A stretch of 64,000 nucleotides of DNA from the NCBI GenBank assembly GCA_030765065.1, contig CM060978.1:55828421-55892420 (forward strand). Reading direction: 5' to 3'. Under the pieces are notes generated by a model that did no database searches, was not told the origin of the DNA, and saw nothing but the letters and a program-made list of their open reading frames with translations. The position numbers were made by a program, and so were the translations under genes. Shown in pieces: positions 32,093 through 44,158 of the stretch (its first letter is position 1; each line of letters opens with the position of its first letter). Source of the DNA: Deroplatys truncata. Lineage: Eukaryota > Arthropoda > Insecta > Mantodea > Mantidae.

Positions 32093-33099
32093 CTAACTCA
32101 GGTTACTAAAAGACAAAGATGGCTGATGGCGCATGTGAGGGCGGCCAAGATTCTAACTTGAGCCACTAACAGATAACCAGCGATATCACGAGACAAGCTA
32201 TTCACAAAAGAAGGTCTTCTGCTAGTACTAGGAAGCATTGTCATATCACATATACCGCTCTGTAATATTGTTTTCTTCATTGTGAAAGGCGATATACCAT
32301 ATATATATATATATATATAAGAATTGTACATAGTAATAATATAATTCACCAAGAAATATGTTAAAATATTTAACAACCAAGAATTGTACAAAGCAGATTG
32401 TAGGAGACGGGCGAGCTAGCAAATTCCAGGTAAAAGATAATTCTAAGTAGAGCCCACCTTTCACCAAGCTAATGAATAGGGAGGCGGTAGCGGTAAGAAG
32501 AAATAGAAAAAGACAGATAGAGAAAAGAAAGAGACGGAGATGTTGAATCCGCTTCCTGACGCGTCATGGGGAAGCGTATGCGCAAAACTTTGAAGTAGAA
32601 TATTCTCAAGGCTGAGGTATATAAAGGGGAACAAAGCCCTAGATTTTCACTCTCTTCTAGAATCTCGTCGACACAAAGTGCTACTCTCGGGACGATAAAT
32701 GCAGTGTGTGCATATGGGTGGGAGACATGTGTAGTTAGTTTAGGCTCCTGATTTTTTCAAATGGCGGGATTAGTATAATGGGAAAAGCTAGCCGCCCATA
32801 AATATATGAATTGATAATAAACTACATTTATTAAGAGAAATGCAGTATATTTTTAATTTGCCTCACCTACGATAACCCTGAGACCCAAGAATTAGCTATA
32901 TAGGTAAAGATTAGGAATGGTAAACACAGCAGCCGGCGAGCATCCATAGCCGAGGACAAGAATACTGCAGCAGATAGCATCAACTAGAGGAACGACGCTT
33001 TCCAGATGCTATGACTAACCATTTCCCGCTACAATTTCAAAGGTTTGGACATTTCCTTCCTTCACCTCCATTTCGCTTATTACCTATAACCTGGATGCA
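32093..33099. other. Unassigned, with TATA promoter and poly(A)-like signal (possible solo LTR)
   Basis: Includes a TA run (32296-32319). At 32620 'gaggtatataaaggggaac' is a strong TATA box, with 'ttttcactctc' 25-30 bp downstream and 'gataataaactacattt' near 32812. Promoter followed by poly(A) signal within 200 bp suggests an LTR, but neither boundaries nor a duplicated target could be fixed. Confidence 0.3.
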
Positions 33100-33101
33100 C
33101 T

Positions 33102-33575
33102 TTAAAGGTAAAGGTACTTGTCACGGAGGGGCCCCTGGAACCAGGGCAGAGCACCGCACGGAGGCCAGTTGACCCATTGTGCTTCCAACATGACCCCTGG
33201 GAGGGAAGGATGAGGGGAGAGACCCAAAGGGCGACCACATCCGTATGTCGACGGACGCAAGTATGGACGGGATCCCTGACGATTCCAGATAGAACGTATC
33301 CGACGCCACACGGTCGCTGCCCACAAACCACCAACCTCCAGGGTCCCTCGGTTCAAGCCACCACCCAGCCGCAACCCGCCGAACGCCGTCGCTTGGTCCT
33401 ACAACCCTGAACAGATGACAAGAAAGATGATGGGTACGGAAATGAGAGGAAGGAGAGTTGTGGTAGAAGATGAATCATCGTAGCATTCGCGTAGCGACCC
33501 GGGAAAACCACGAAAAGTCCATTGGGCCAATAGACTTATCCGCCTGAGCAATTCCACTCGGTTACGACTTAAGAC
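33102..33575 (-). mobile_element. SINE family D copy with (TACCTTT)-type tail
   Basis: Minus-strand copy whose 3' tail reads as AAAGGTAAAGGTACTT on the plus strand. The body has ggcagagcaccgcacgg, gggcgaccacatcc and gcccagccgcaaccc equivalents. The tRNA-like head is incomplete at about 33570. The tail form is common in insect SINEs. Confidence 0.6.
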
Positions 33576-33856
33576 AATGCACCTGTGAAATTGGGTAAAA
33601 ATCTGCAAAAAGGACATAACATGTTTTGCTTTTTATTGTGTTTACACTCACAATTTCATTTATTGTCTTTGAGCTATTAATATTGGGAATAATACTCTAT
33701 GTGGTATTTTAAGTATTCCTGAATGGAGTACTATAATGCACATTTCTACTTTAAATTCAGTTTTTCTGTAATCCGCATTTTTCATCACTTAAAATGCTCC
33801 AAATGTCACGAATAATTTCTTAAGGAACGCACATAGATGTTTCTGAAATGTTATAT
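33576..33856. other. Unassigned AT-rich stretch
   Basis: Nothing recognised. Confidence 0.35.
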
Positions 33857-34625
33857 TTACGTTTTTACTGTCTCTACTGGTTATAATAAGCAGGAAAAGT
33901 ATTGTGTTTAAAATCGAAAAGTTCGGTAAGAACCAAACTTGGTATTTAAGTTCATATCTTCCAAGGGTGTTACACTAAGATTTTAAAGAAAATATCCCCA
34001 TCCCAAATACTATTTATATGGAACATTTTTCGAAGATTTTGATTTTTAGAAAATGGCTGTAACGATTTTGATTAAAATACCATATATTGAAGATATTAAC
34101 ATTACAAATAACATGTATATTTTGAATTTTCTGAGGCTGTGAAGCCCTTTTCATTCGGAAGGAATTTTGAATTTTGTATAATCTTGTATAACTGGTAAAC
34201 GTTAAGCGATAGACAAAAACGTATCATACAAAAAATGTAGATCTCTTTAAAATACACGATTTATTTCAAATAAGTTTTTGTGGCATAAGCCATTTCTGAA
34301 ATATCCGTTATTAATGGTTCGAATTGTTCATTTCTTAGTCATTCCTCTAAAGTCCTTTCAACGTTCAGTTGTTTCTCACGAGATGTCATGGAAACAGTAT
34401 GGAATTTTAAGACCAGCATATAGCGTCCAGTTCTTAAACATTTGACTATCGCTGTTCTCTTTGTATCTATAACGAAATGTATAATGTAGCTATTTGGATT
34501 AAAATATAGTAGATATAAAAATAAACTTTATTTCGAATAGTTCGTATACCTGCTAATAAATCGATAGAGGGCTGAGACGGTCATGTGAATGTATCACATA
34601 AAATATTTTTATCATAGCTTGATTA
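33857..34625 (+). mobile_element. Family A copy A15, diverged subfamily
   Basis: Forward order retained (tttactgtctctactgg, accaaacttggtatttaag, aagaaaatatccccatccc, taaacgttaagcgatagac). The 3' part has subfamily wording shared with 21.5 and 41.1 kb, and the terminal ~40 bp are degraded. Confidence 0.6.
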
Positions 34626-34778
34626 AAATCGAAAATATGCATAAATGCAAAGAGGCTATTTTTTCTGGCATAGCTTCATTTGATACTGTGATAAACATTT
34701 CAGGTAGCTCAAATGAACACTATGAATGTTTAGATTTTTCACGGTGCATTGCCTTAAATGTTAAATTAAGCTGAACTA

Positions 34779-35676
34779 CGAGGGTTGATCAAAAAAGACT
34801 GACACTGATTTTTTTCTGTAGTTTCCTTGATAGATTTATGTCTCTACCACGAATCTTGAAAATAGCAGGGTTTCATGTATAATGTCCATAAGCGACAGCA
34901 CTCTCGTAACGGTAGGTTGGTAGTAATGCAGTATATTGTTGACCCTACTTGAATTTCGCATACCACAAAATGGAGGTGACACGAGAGGAGCAATACAGCG
35001 CAATAAAATTTTATTTTCGTTTAAATCATACAACCTTGAAACTTTCGAAAAGCTGAAGCAAGCACACGGTGAAGATGCACTACCTCGTGCAACGGTGCTT
35101 AGGTGGTTCAAGGACTTCAAAGAAGGGCGAGTCCTCTGTGCTAAGCAAGGTGGGACTGGTGTTTCGGAATGGAATGATTTACCAGCATGCAGTTCTCACA
35201 CTACTGTTACAGCAGCTACTACACGTCAGTATTGGCTACACTGAGGAAGCACATTACAAGGAAACGTCCAGAACATCATCGGAATGGGTGGCGACTTCAT
35301 TACGACCTTGCGCGGCCTCACGTCGCAAATCAAGTCCAGGAATTTTTTATTAAATTCAACATTACCTGTGTGCCGCATCCGCCTTAAAGCCCCGGTCTTA
35401 CCCCCCTGTGATTTCTTTTGATTCCAATTACTAAAGGCAAAGCTCCGGGGCATTCGATTTGAGAGCACTGAAGCAGTGCTAAAGAAAAGTGAGGCAATTC
35501 TCAAAGACCTGATAAAGAATGGCCTGCACCATGTGTTCGAGGACTGGCAGAGACGCTATAAAAAGCGCACTCAGTTAGGAGGGGACTACTTTGTAAAAGA
35601 TCATGTCAACATTGAAATGGAGTAATAAATATCTGTGAAAAAAAAATCGGCCTCAGTGTTTATTGATCAGCCCTCG
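34779..35676 (+). mobile_element. Mariner element with central deletion, copy 1
   Basis: Ends CGAGGGTTGATCAAAAAAGA and the inverse of 'tattgatcagccctcg', TA flanks at 34777-34778 and 35677-35678; 898 bp. It carries both termini of a SETMAR-like mariner transposase but not its middle. The right TA overlaps the target duplication of the adjacent solo LTR. Confidence 0.75.
34970..35623 (+). pseudogene. Mariner transposase, middle deleted
   Basis: Begins MEVTREEQYSAIKFYFRLNH, frameshifts, then reads TFEKLKQAHGEDALPRATV and RWFKDFKEGRV (helix-turn-helix). After a junction near 35165 it continues at YYTSVLATLRKHI, then the second catalytic word D-L-A-R-P-H-V-A-N-Q (Asp kept, Asn lost), then degraded C-terminal codons to the stop near 35623. 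The first catalytic Asp block is missing altogether. Confidence 0.65.
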
Positions 35677-35681
35677 TACAT

Positions 35682-36674
35682 TGAAGAAGTTGATGGTTGT
35701 ATTGTTATATACACCACGTTTGGGGGGTCAATTTGAAGAAGGTTGTTGCTTCACGTATGGAATAGCCGATTTGATGTCGAAGTTGTATTGTATTTCAACT
35801 GTTGGGAGCCGAACTTGAAGTTCGTTGCAACCGCAAGTATAGTACCCGCTTTCCGGTAGCCTTCGCCCCAAAATGTACTTTCCGGTGGCCTTTGCCCCCC
35901 CAAAAAATTAAAAAAATTTAACTTTGTAATTTTTATTGTTTCTTTAAATATTATATATTTATGCGTCAGTATTATTTTTAGAGACATGGATTTCTTAACA
36001 GAGTGTGATGCGGCTTAAGAAAGTAGGCTTACACAGACTATAATTTTTAGTTCACTCCTTTTTATTAATTCTTGACACGATTTAAATAACACCTCACTGA
36101 TATAGAGAGCTGTGAGATTCTTTTATTAATTACTTGCACTTTTTAACACGTAAACTGTTTTTATCTCACACTGAATACGTATTAAACTTCTCGAGGACGC
36201 ACAAGCAACGCGTCCAGTTATGAGCACAGTCTACAAGCAACTGAAGTCTAAATTTGTAAATTTTGCTATATTTCAGTTTCTGATTGACTAATCCTAGTCC
36301 AATAGAATACCTTCATTTAACTAAAGTTTTTTCTGGTTGTTGATTGACTATTTTTAAACTGTCTCAAAATTTACATTATTGTTGCTCCAATAATGGCTAG
36401 TAGCATTATTAAACATTCTTACTCATTATTGCCTCAAGGTTACCTCATTGTTAGCAACTTTTAACTTATTATTCTCACAGCTCCTACATTATTAAATTCC
36501 GTAATACATTCACATAACATTATTGAACATGTACATATAATATAAACATTTACAATGACTGTTGTATACACTTTTTATATCTTGTTACATACACGTATTG
36601 CTTCAAGGCGGGCTGTTATTAAATTTACATTATATAATTAGACTGAAATTATTAGTGTTAAAAATACTGCCTCA
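35682..36674 (-). mobile_element. Solo LTR (family B), 993 bp, with 4-bp target duplication
   Basis: On the minus strand it starts TGAGGCAGTATTTTTAACAC and ends in ACTTCA, flanked by ACAT (plus strand 35678-35681 and 36675-36678). TG...CA ends with a 4-bp duplication are LTR hallmarks (Gypsy-type). Internal features: CCAATCA-type boxes, 'aataaaa' after the 'gagacg' block, no ORF. Three sister copies are at 46149, 51530 and 54132. Confidence 0.75.
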
Positions 36675-36678
36675 ACAT

Positions 36679-37144
36679 GGACTTAATTCATATAGCATGT
36701 GTATGCTAATAAACGCTGAAAATTACTGTACTGTAATGGTGTAAAGAACAACTTATAGTTATCTAAACCAAACAATTAAATTTCTTGGGTTTTTTCAAAT
36801 CAGACCTCTACCTGTAAAAGTAAAACCCCAAACAAACAGCGAAAACTTACAAACAAGAATTACAGATACAATTGAATATTCTAGTTAACTGCAAAGACAA
36901 GACCTAATAATTTATAATAATATATTAGCCTAATAACCTAATAATAATTAAATAATTAAATCCTCGCATAATTACCCTAATTAACATAACTGTAATCCAA
37001 TATAAATATTAATGTAATTAATTTAGTAATATATAATATAATTAATATAATAATCAGTGCGTCAGTTGGTGACTAAATGGTCGGCGAGCAAAGTTTGAAA
37101 ACCTGCAAATATAAAAACAGGTGCCAATATAGCAGATACTACTC
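36679..37144. other. Unassigned, very AT-rich
   Basis: Runs of 'aataataattaa' between 36895 and 37060; no gene or element ends recognised. Confidence 0.4.
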
Positions 37145-38535
37145 TGCCGTTTGTAAAAATTGCAACACTAAGAAAGAATTTCCCGAATAACTCCAAACTT
37201 GGTGGAAGTGTAGAAGAGTGTGCAAGCAATAAGTGATAAGGTTTTAAGAGATGCGGTACACGTAGGCCGAGCAGAGCCCTCTCGTGTCGGTCCGACAAGG
37301 TCAGTGTTGCGTCCAGTGTAGTTAGTGTAGAGCTGTCAAATAAGGTGGAAACAATAATGAAGGTGCCAGTATGTCTCGTTGACGCCAAAGGCAGCTATAG
37401 CGGCATGTGAGTGAGTTCGAACGGGCAGAATGATCGGTCTCCAGGAAGCGGGTTGGACATACCGTGACATTTCGGCTCTTCAGGGCATGCTGCTACGACA
37501 GTGATGCGTGTGTGGAAGCAGTGGATAGATGAAGGTCGTACGCAGCGAAGAGCGGGTACTGGAGCACGGAACATGACCACAGCACGGGATGACCATCATC
37601 TTGTCCGCATGGCCATAACCGTACAGCTTCATCCACAGTGTTGGTTCGACGCTAGAGCACTGCAACAGGTGTGAACTTGTCTGCATCAACGGTTCGTTGC
37701 CGTCTGCTGCAGGTTGGACTGGTTGCATGCACGTCATTACGACGGCTTCCATTGTCCCGAAACCACAAGCTGTTCCGATTGCAATGGGCACGTGAACACC
37801 GTCACTGGGGTGCTGAGTGGCAAAATGTAGTCTTTTCGGACGAGTCCCGCTTCAACGTGTCCTACAGTGATGATTGTATACGTGTCCGGCGGTTTCGTGG
37901 TGAGCGCAGCCTGGAGGGCTGTATTGTTGAGCAGCATAGCGGACAAACACCAGGTGTGATGGTTTGGGCGCCATTGGTTACAACAACCGATCTCGCCTCC
38001 TACGAATTGAGGGTACTTTGAACAGCAATCGGTACCTAACGGTAGTTGTAGAGCCTGAGATACTCCCCTTCTTCAGGCATCTTCACAGGCCACATTTCAA
38101 CAGGACAGTGCCCGGCCACATATTGCGAGGAATGTACAAGCCTTCTTCGAAGAGCGACGGGCACCATTGCTTCCCTGGCCTGCACGTTCGCCTGACATGT
38201 CGCCCATCGAACATGTCTGGGATATGGTTGGTGGGCAGCTGGTACGTCACGGTCCTCCAGTAACCAGTGTCACGGATTTGTGAGCTCGCATACAAACTGC
38301 TTGGAGGGAAATCCCTCAGGAACTTATTCAGAACCTTTTTGATTCAATGCCACGACGTATAGCAGCTCTAATTGCAGTGCATGGAGGCCACATCAAATAC
38401 TGAATATTAGGATTCAAAGGTCATGTATAGATTTGAAAAGTTTATCATTTGTTACTTGTCGTGTACCTAACCTGTGGTATCAAATTCATTGAATTCATGC
38501 GTTTCCTTCTTGGTGTTGCAATTTTCACAAATGCA
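37145..38535 (+). mobile_element. Tc1-like transposon (DD34E), nearly full length
   Basis: Inverted ends are imperfect (TTTGTAAAAATTGCAACACT at left; inverse of 'gtgttgcaattttcacaaat' at right). The boundary is placed where similarity ends; a TA pair could not be fixed exactly. The element encodes one transposase with stops and shifts. Confidence 0.65.
37371..38403 (+). pseudogene. Tc1-like transposase (DD34E)
   Basis: The N-terminal paired-like DNA-binding half is scrambled by frameshifts. From 37671 an open stretch reads STVRCRLLQVGL (HTH end), WAREHRHWGAEWQNVVFSDE and SRFNVSYSDD with the first Asp, and later TPGVMVWAP. After a shift, FQQDSARPHIARN has the second Asp and SPDMSPIEHVWD the terminal Glu. 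I count 34 residues between them. The C-terminus IAVHGGHIKY and stop at 38401-38403 are typical. The catalytic triad is intact but the frame is not. Confidence 0.75.
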
Positions 38536-38791
38536 GTGTGAATAACTAACCTGCTAATACATGTAACAGATGCGTATTTGCGGAGAAGTTGCTGGTTATG
38601 GATGGAACTAACAACCCAAATATCACTATATTCTAGTGACTTATTCCATAATGGTGGCAAAATGTCAAAGTTCACTTTAGCAACCTCTCATATATTGTAA
38701 TCCCTTTATCAAACTAAAGAGGAATTCCCAAGTTATGAGACTGCATTTTCGCCATTTAGTCTCCCTTAGGGTGTTAAGGTTGGTTTTATTA
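38536..38791. other. Unassigned stretch
   Basis: Nothing recognised. Confidence 0.3.
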
Positions 38792-39618
38792 GTTTTTACT
38801 TTCTCTACTACGTATAGTAAGTAGAAGTATTGCATTCCACCAAAAAATTCGATAGTGAGATTTCACCAGAAATACATGTTTTGAGGCCCCTGAATCCAAA
38901 AACAGCATTTTTAGAAAAACGTTCGCGTGTGTGATTGTGAACAGCATAATTCAAAAACGAAAAGTCCGATAAATACCAAACTTGATATTTAGGTTCAGTA
39001 TCTTTCAAAGATGCGACACGAACATTTTCAAGAAAATCCCCCCTACCTCAGACTACCCATTACATAGAACATTCTTCGAAAATTTTGATTTTCTCAAAAA
39101 TGGCTCTAACGATTTCGATTAAAAATCATATGTTTAGATAGTTTCATGGCAAATGAAATGTAAATCTCAAACTTTCTGGGAATGTCCCCAAAATCCCTCT
39201 TCATTCTGAATGAATTTTTCATAAGTGGTAAACTACACACAAAATGTAGATCTCGTTAAAACACATTATTTATCTCATATACATTTCTTTTGTCGAGTGA
39301 ACCATTTCTGATATATTCTTTGTTATTTGTTTGAATTTTCCAATAATTATATTTATTTTCAAGTGGGAATTCGTTGTTAGTTTTTTTATGTCCTGAACGT
39401 GCAAAGAGAATGAAATACTCCACATAGCAACCAGCTTTTAAAGGATTTGATTATCCCTTATAACCTACCATATTCCCCTTGCAGCTACAAGAAAATTAGT
39501 AATAAGATTAAGATCTCAATTAACATGAAGTAGATGGAGAATTAGCATTTATAAAAATAGTTTGTACAAAAGTAGAGAAAGTCATGCGAGAGTAACACAT
39601 CAGATTTTTATTGTTAAA
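38792..39618 (+). mobile_element. Family A copy A16, full length
   Basis: From TTTTTACTTTCTCTACTACG to 'gcgagagtaacacatcagattttt'. The 5' palindrome and hairpin end are both present with modest divergence. Confidence 0.7.
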
Positions 39619-40427
39619 ATACGTTCACTTTATACTTCCAGACTCTAAATTAGGTATATAATTATTATAGTTAAAAAAAACTTCCGCCTGCAACCGAACT
39701 CAGGACCTCTGGTTAAATGTTAGAATACTAACCATTCGATGACAGAACAGCATGGAAAATTTCTCTATGGAGAGTAATTAACTATTCCAATCAAGTTTTC
39801 TAGTGAATTTATGTAGCTATATCTTTCTTTTGAATGTTTGCGTCTTTTGCTCCCAGACATACATGGGTTTGTTTTGTTTTTTTAAACTAGTTTAGTTAGG
39901 AACTTGTTAGAAGTACTTTGCCGTTGTACAAATGTAGGTTTATCACGTGAAAAGTTGAAAGCGGCCTGTATATTATCGCCGAGCGGATCCGGAGGTAACG
40001 TTTGCACAGAATCGAGGGATTTGAAATCGATATCTGAGCGGCGGTGCATCTGCGCGAGATACGAGGGTTGGGGGGCGGGGAAGTACAGCAAATATTGCGT
40101 ACGTAGTCAAGAGAATTCTATTTTGTTCTAATCGATACAGGTATTCTGATAATGATGCAACCAAATGCACTGATACTTTATGTACCATATTTGAAGAATG
40201 TTATACCGGTTTAGGGCATTCTGGAAGGCGCGTTAAAAAGGCAGGGATAATGCCTCGTAGTCTTGCATTCTTTGTTCATTTGGATAATACCAGAGGGTAT
40301 AGATATAATTTTATTAAAAGTTAACTCAACGAATAAAGAGGAAAAAACATTATAATGCCATTTTAGCCTGTGAAAGCTTATTTCAGCAGAAAAACGTTTG
40401 AGGAGGTGCATTCACGCGACTTCCTGA
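39619..40427. other. Unassigned stretch with a tRNA-like fragment
   Basis: Contains the tRNA-like segment at 39676-39750. The GC-rich block near 39960-40080 ('gagcggatccggagg') is open on both strands but has no domain. No gene called. Confidence 0.3.
39676..39750 (-). pseudogene. tRNA-like pseudogene or SINE head
   Basis: The minus strand has an A-box-like ATGGTTAGTATTC, a B-box-like GAGTTCGGTTGC about 35 nt later and a run of seven T right after 'gcggaag', the order of a pol III gene with terminator. The anticodon stem pairs poorly and the loop lacks U33, so a functional tRNA is unlikely. Confidence 0.35.
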
Positions 40428-40815
40428 AACATAGAAGTCGGATAAATAACAAACTTGGTATTTAGAATCAAAATCTTCCAAAGATGCGACACGAAGATTT
40501 GCAACAAAATCCACCCATCCCAAACTACCTTTTACATGGGAGATTTTTTGGTTTTCTAAACAATGGCTCCAACGATTTTGTTTAAGATACCATAAATAAA
40601 AGATATTTACATGATAAATAAAATGTATATCTCGAATTTTCGGGGAATAGCATATGAAGTCCTCTTCATTCTGAAGGAATTTTGTGTAATCTTGTATAAC
40701 TGGTAAACGTTAAGCCATAAACGAAAAAGTACCACACAAAAAATGTAGACCTCTTTAAAACACGTAATTTATTTATTTATTTATTATTTTTTTGTTTTGT
40801 TTTGCGACATCAGCC
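40428..40815 (+). mobile_element. Family A copy A17, diverged fragment
   Basis: Starts at 'gaagtcggataaataac' and proceeds through 'aaactaccttttacatgg' to 'gtagacctctttaaaacac'. It lacks the 5' end and is cut by a SINE. Confidence 0.55.
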
Positions 40816-40824
40816 GTTGCTGAG

Positions 40825-41050
40825 ATATCTATAGTTCGCGAGGTCGCAGTTTCAAACGCGCTTAAGGGCTATGTATTTTTTTGGCCGTAAAAATCCTTAG
40901 CATGGCTTCCTTCGTAAAGGGAAGTAAATCCGGTGGTCCCGTGTCGCAGGTTTACGGCACGTAAAAGAACCTCAAGCCTGATAAAGGGACCTCTGAGCAA
41001 AATATAGAATGGGACGCTAAGGATCACGGCAGTTAAAGAGCGCCCATAAA
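40825..41050 (+). mobile_element. SINE family F copy, head damaged
   Basis: The body matches 29.83 kb (aaatccttagcatggcttcc, ggtggtcccgtgtcgc, cacgtaaaagaacctcaag). Only the 3' part of the tRNA-like head is left (ggtcgcagtttcaaacg). Confidence 0.65.
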
Positions 41051-41056
41051 TAAAAT

Positions 41057-41808
41057 CTCAATTTTTTCACTTGACTTTATCCTGTGTTGCTTATAAGTGT
41101 ATACAAACTATTCTTATTCAAGCTTATTTTTCTATCTAATACATTTTAATCGAAATACACCTTTACATTACACATTCCGTTATAAATACAAAGAGAACCG
41201 CGATAGTCAAATGTTTAAGAAGCGGGCGCTATACGCTGGCCTTAAAATTCCTTACTGTTTCCATGCAATCGCGAGAAACAACTGAATGTTCAAAGGACTA
41301 AGAGAATAATCAAGAAATGAGAAATTCGAACCTTTAATAATAGATATCTCAGAAACGGCTTAAAATAAAAAAATTGTTTTAAATACATTGTGTGTTTTAA
41401 AGAGAACTGCATTTCTTGTGTAGTATGTTTTCGTCTGTCGCTTAACGTTTACCAATTACATAAGAATATACAAAACTTCTTCCAAACGAAGTGGATTTCA
41501 CAGGCTATTCCTAGAAAATTCAAGATAAACGTTTTACTTTTTATGTAAATTTCTTTTATATGAGGAATTTTAATCCAAATCGTTAGAGCTGTTTTTTAGA
41601 AAATCATAATTTTCAAAAAGTCTTCCATGTAAAGGTTAGCCTGGGGTAAGGAGATTTTGTTGAAAATCTTCGTGTCGCATCTTTGGAAGGTACTGAACCT
41701 AAATAACAAGTTTGGAGTTTATCCGGCTTTTCGTTTTTGAGTTATGCTGTTCACGGTCACACAGACAGGCACACAGATACACATACACAGAGATGTTTCC
41801 AAAAATCT
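41057..41808 (-). mobile_element. Family A copy A18, older subfamily, reverse
   Basis: From the diverged 3' end (tattcttattcaagcttatttttc) to 'agagatgtttccaaaaa', where A19 is inserted in the A-run. Confidence 0.6.
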
Positions 41809-42590
41809 GATGTGTTACACTCACATGACATTGTCTACTGTTGTACAAACTATTTTTACAAACGCTTATTCTCCATCTACTTCATGTTAATCCAGCTGTT
41901 AATCTTATTGCTAATTTTCTTGTAGATGCAAGGGGAATTGCTAGGCTTTAAGCGATAGTCAAATATTTTAAGAGCTGGTTGCTATGTGGAGTCTTCCATT
42001 CTCTTTGCATTACCAGGACAAAAAAAATGAATAACGAATTCCCATTTGAGAAAAAGTATAAATATTGGAAAAATTAAGGGAATAAAAAAATGTATATGAC
42101 ATAAATTGTGTATTTTAACGCGATCTACATCTTTGTGTAGTAAAATTTTGTTTATCTCTTATGGTTTACTAGTTATGCAAAAGTCGTTCACAATGAAGAA
42201 TACTTTTGGAGACATTCCCAGAAAATTCGAGATATACATTTCATTTGTCATGAAAATATCTTAAACATATGATGCTTTAATCAAAATTCTTAAAGCCATT
42301 TTTGGGAAAATTAAAATTTTCGAAAAATGCTCCATGTAAAGGGTAAGCTGGGGATTTTCTTGAAAACCTTCGTGTCGCATCTCTGGAAGATACTGAACCT
42401 AAATAACAAGTTTGGTGTTTATCCGACTGTTCGTTTCTGAGTTATGCTGTTCAGTCACAGACAGACATGTTTCCAAAAATGCTTTTTTTTTGGATTCAGG
42501 GGGTCTCAAAAATATATTTCCGCTGAAATCTCGGTATTGAATTTTTGGGTGGAATACAATACTTCCCCTACTTACTATACCTGGTAGGAT
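41806..42590 (-). mobile_element. Family A copy A19, full length, reverse
   Basis: AAATCTGATGTGTTACACTC to 'cttactatacctggtagg'. It is inserted at 'ccaaaaa' of A18, in line with the T-T (A-A) target preference. The 5' terminal motif is partly lost. Confidence 0.7.
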
Positions 42591-42606
42591 AATACAGTAG
42601 GCTTAA

Positions 42607-43085
42607 GACAAAGCTTGTGGGTTATACAATGAAGGGGGCACTTCGCGTACTGCGAGCTACATAGGTCCATTGTGGCTACCACCCCCAACAGCAAGGGATG
42701 ATGTGAAGGAACCACAAGAGACTATAGGCTCACAGAGGTGCCCGGAAGTACGTAATATTCCAGGTTCGCAAACTCATCCCACTGCTGAGCTGCGATGAAC
42801 GACCCGTCGACCAAACAGCCCTCTTTTCCTTGAGCAAATATCCGCACCATCTGTCCAACAGCTCCATGAAACCTGGAAGCACACCTGAAACATGAGAAGG
42901 TAACGGAATGAAAGCGAAATGATAGAAAGGTAACCGTAGTAGATGAGAAATCCCCCCAGGTTCGCCTACTGATCATGAAAAACCACGAAAAACCCACGGA
43001 TAGAGTGGGCTGTCGAGGGGAGTCGAACACGAGACTTCTCAAATACGAGCCACCCCACACCTTACCTCGAAGCCAATTCGCTCTT
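42607..43085 (-). mobile_element. SINE family D copy with 9-bp target duplication
   Basis: Flanked by perfect TAGGCTTAA (42598-42606 and 43086-43094). On the minus strand the head has 'gtctcgtgttcgactcccc' (B box) and the body 'ggtttttcatgatcagtaggcg'. The target is the same AGGCTTAA word of family A that was hit at 6490. Confidence 0.7.
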
Positions 43086-43230
43086 TAGGCTTAATGCCAT
43101 AGTGGAATCTTTTCAAAGCTGGTCACTAAGTGATGGTTTTGTGAATCCGTTCCCTTTGCATGACCACGTGGTAAAGAAAACGAACAGGACATACCACATA
43201 AAACAAGTAAAGCACTTGGCAATTCAAACC

Positions 43231-43756
43231 AATAGTATGTGACTGTACGATTTTTCCACTGTCACTTTTTACTCAGTTCTCACTGTCACTTTCATTTTTA
43301 TGTAGTTTAACTTCACTGGAGTTCATTTCACCAATATCACTTCACTAAGGTGAATTAGTTCAATTATCCGCCACTTTCTTTCCTTCGTGACGCAGACTCT
43401 TCACGCCGGACGGTTCACTTCACTCGGGAGTCGAACACAGCACCTTCACAACCGTCTCTCCGCGGTAGCACTCGCTGTACGTCACAGAAGCCGTCACCAA
43501 CTCGCTCGGAGAATCGCTCTTAATGTCGACGTCTTGGCTCGCTTTCAACTCGCGACTGCTTCGACTGCCGCGAGAGCGCTCGCTTATATATGTAGTGGAA
43601 TCTTCCACAGAAGGTTCCCCTTCCAGAACTATTTCGACATACTTTTCTGGAGAAGAGGGAAAGTAAAGCTTCTAGAAAGTTAGTTATCTCCCGATAACGC
43701 GGCCGGTGTTTACGCTGTCAAACGGGCGTTATCTTGTTTACTCCGACCGCTCTCTG
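43231..43756 (-). mobile_element. Mobile segment with heat-shock-type promoter (family C), copy 1
   Basis: Shares order and words with 61216-61763 but sits at a different place in a family A copy. On the minus strand: heat-shock-element clusters, TATATAAG (near 43590), a purine-rich leader with repeated 'gtgaagtg', and no coding. The look is that of an hsp promoter plus 5' UTR or of an LTR. Termini are approximate, since no target duplication was found. Confidence 0.5.
43590..43682 (-). promoter_or_regulatory. Heat-shock elements upstream of a TATA box
   Basis: Between the TATA word (TATATAAG on the minus strand, about 43583-43590) and 43682 are four HSF-type inverted pentamers: GGAATCTTCC, AGAAGGTTCC, CTTCCAGAAC and CTTCTAGAAAG. 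Such clustering is what HSF trimers bind. Confidence 0.5.
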
Positions 43757-44158
43757 AAATGATTAATGCCACAAAACGTTATTTGATGTAAATGGTATGT
43801 TTGAACGAAATCTACATTTCTTATGTAGTAACATTTGCCTATCTCGTACGGTTTACAAGTTATAAAGCATGCATTTAAAATAAAGACGGCTTCACAGTCT
43901 ATTCCCAGAGAATTCAAGAATATACATCTTATTTGTAATACAAATATCTTAAACATATGGCATTTTAATCAAAATCTTGTTAGAGCAATGTTTAAGGAAA
44001 TAAAAAGTAACAAAACATTTTCTGTGTAAAGGGTAGCTTGGAGTGGAGTATTTTCTTGTAAATAGTCGTGTCACATCCTTGAAAGATTCTGAACTTAAAT
44101 AATAAGTTTGATACTTAACCCACCTTTCATTTTGAGTCAGGCTATTCACAGACATATA

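Larger units (their letters stand above)
43086..44158 (-). mobile_element. Family A copy A20 (older subfamily) hosting two inserts
   Basis: The reverse copy starts at 'taggcttaatgcc' and is interrupted at about 43230 by the heat-shock-promoter-like segment. It resumes near 43757 ('gttatttgatgtaaatg') and is interrupted again at 44158 by a Tc1. Its tail continues at 45400 ('acacatatacacacaccgacg'). Confidence 0.6.

Noticed and set aside
37062..37388. 108-codon minus-strand frame at the start of the Tc1 element
   Set aside because: It is antisense to the Tc1 5' region and lacks any known domain.
39676..39750. Functional tRNA gene
   Set aside because: A/B boxes and a T-run exist, but stem pairing is poor and the anticodon loop lacks the invariant U33.
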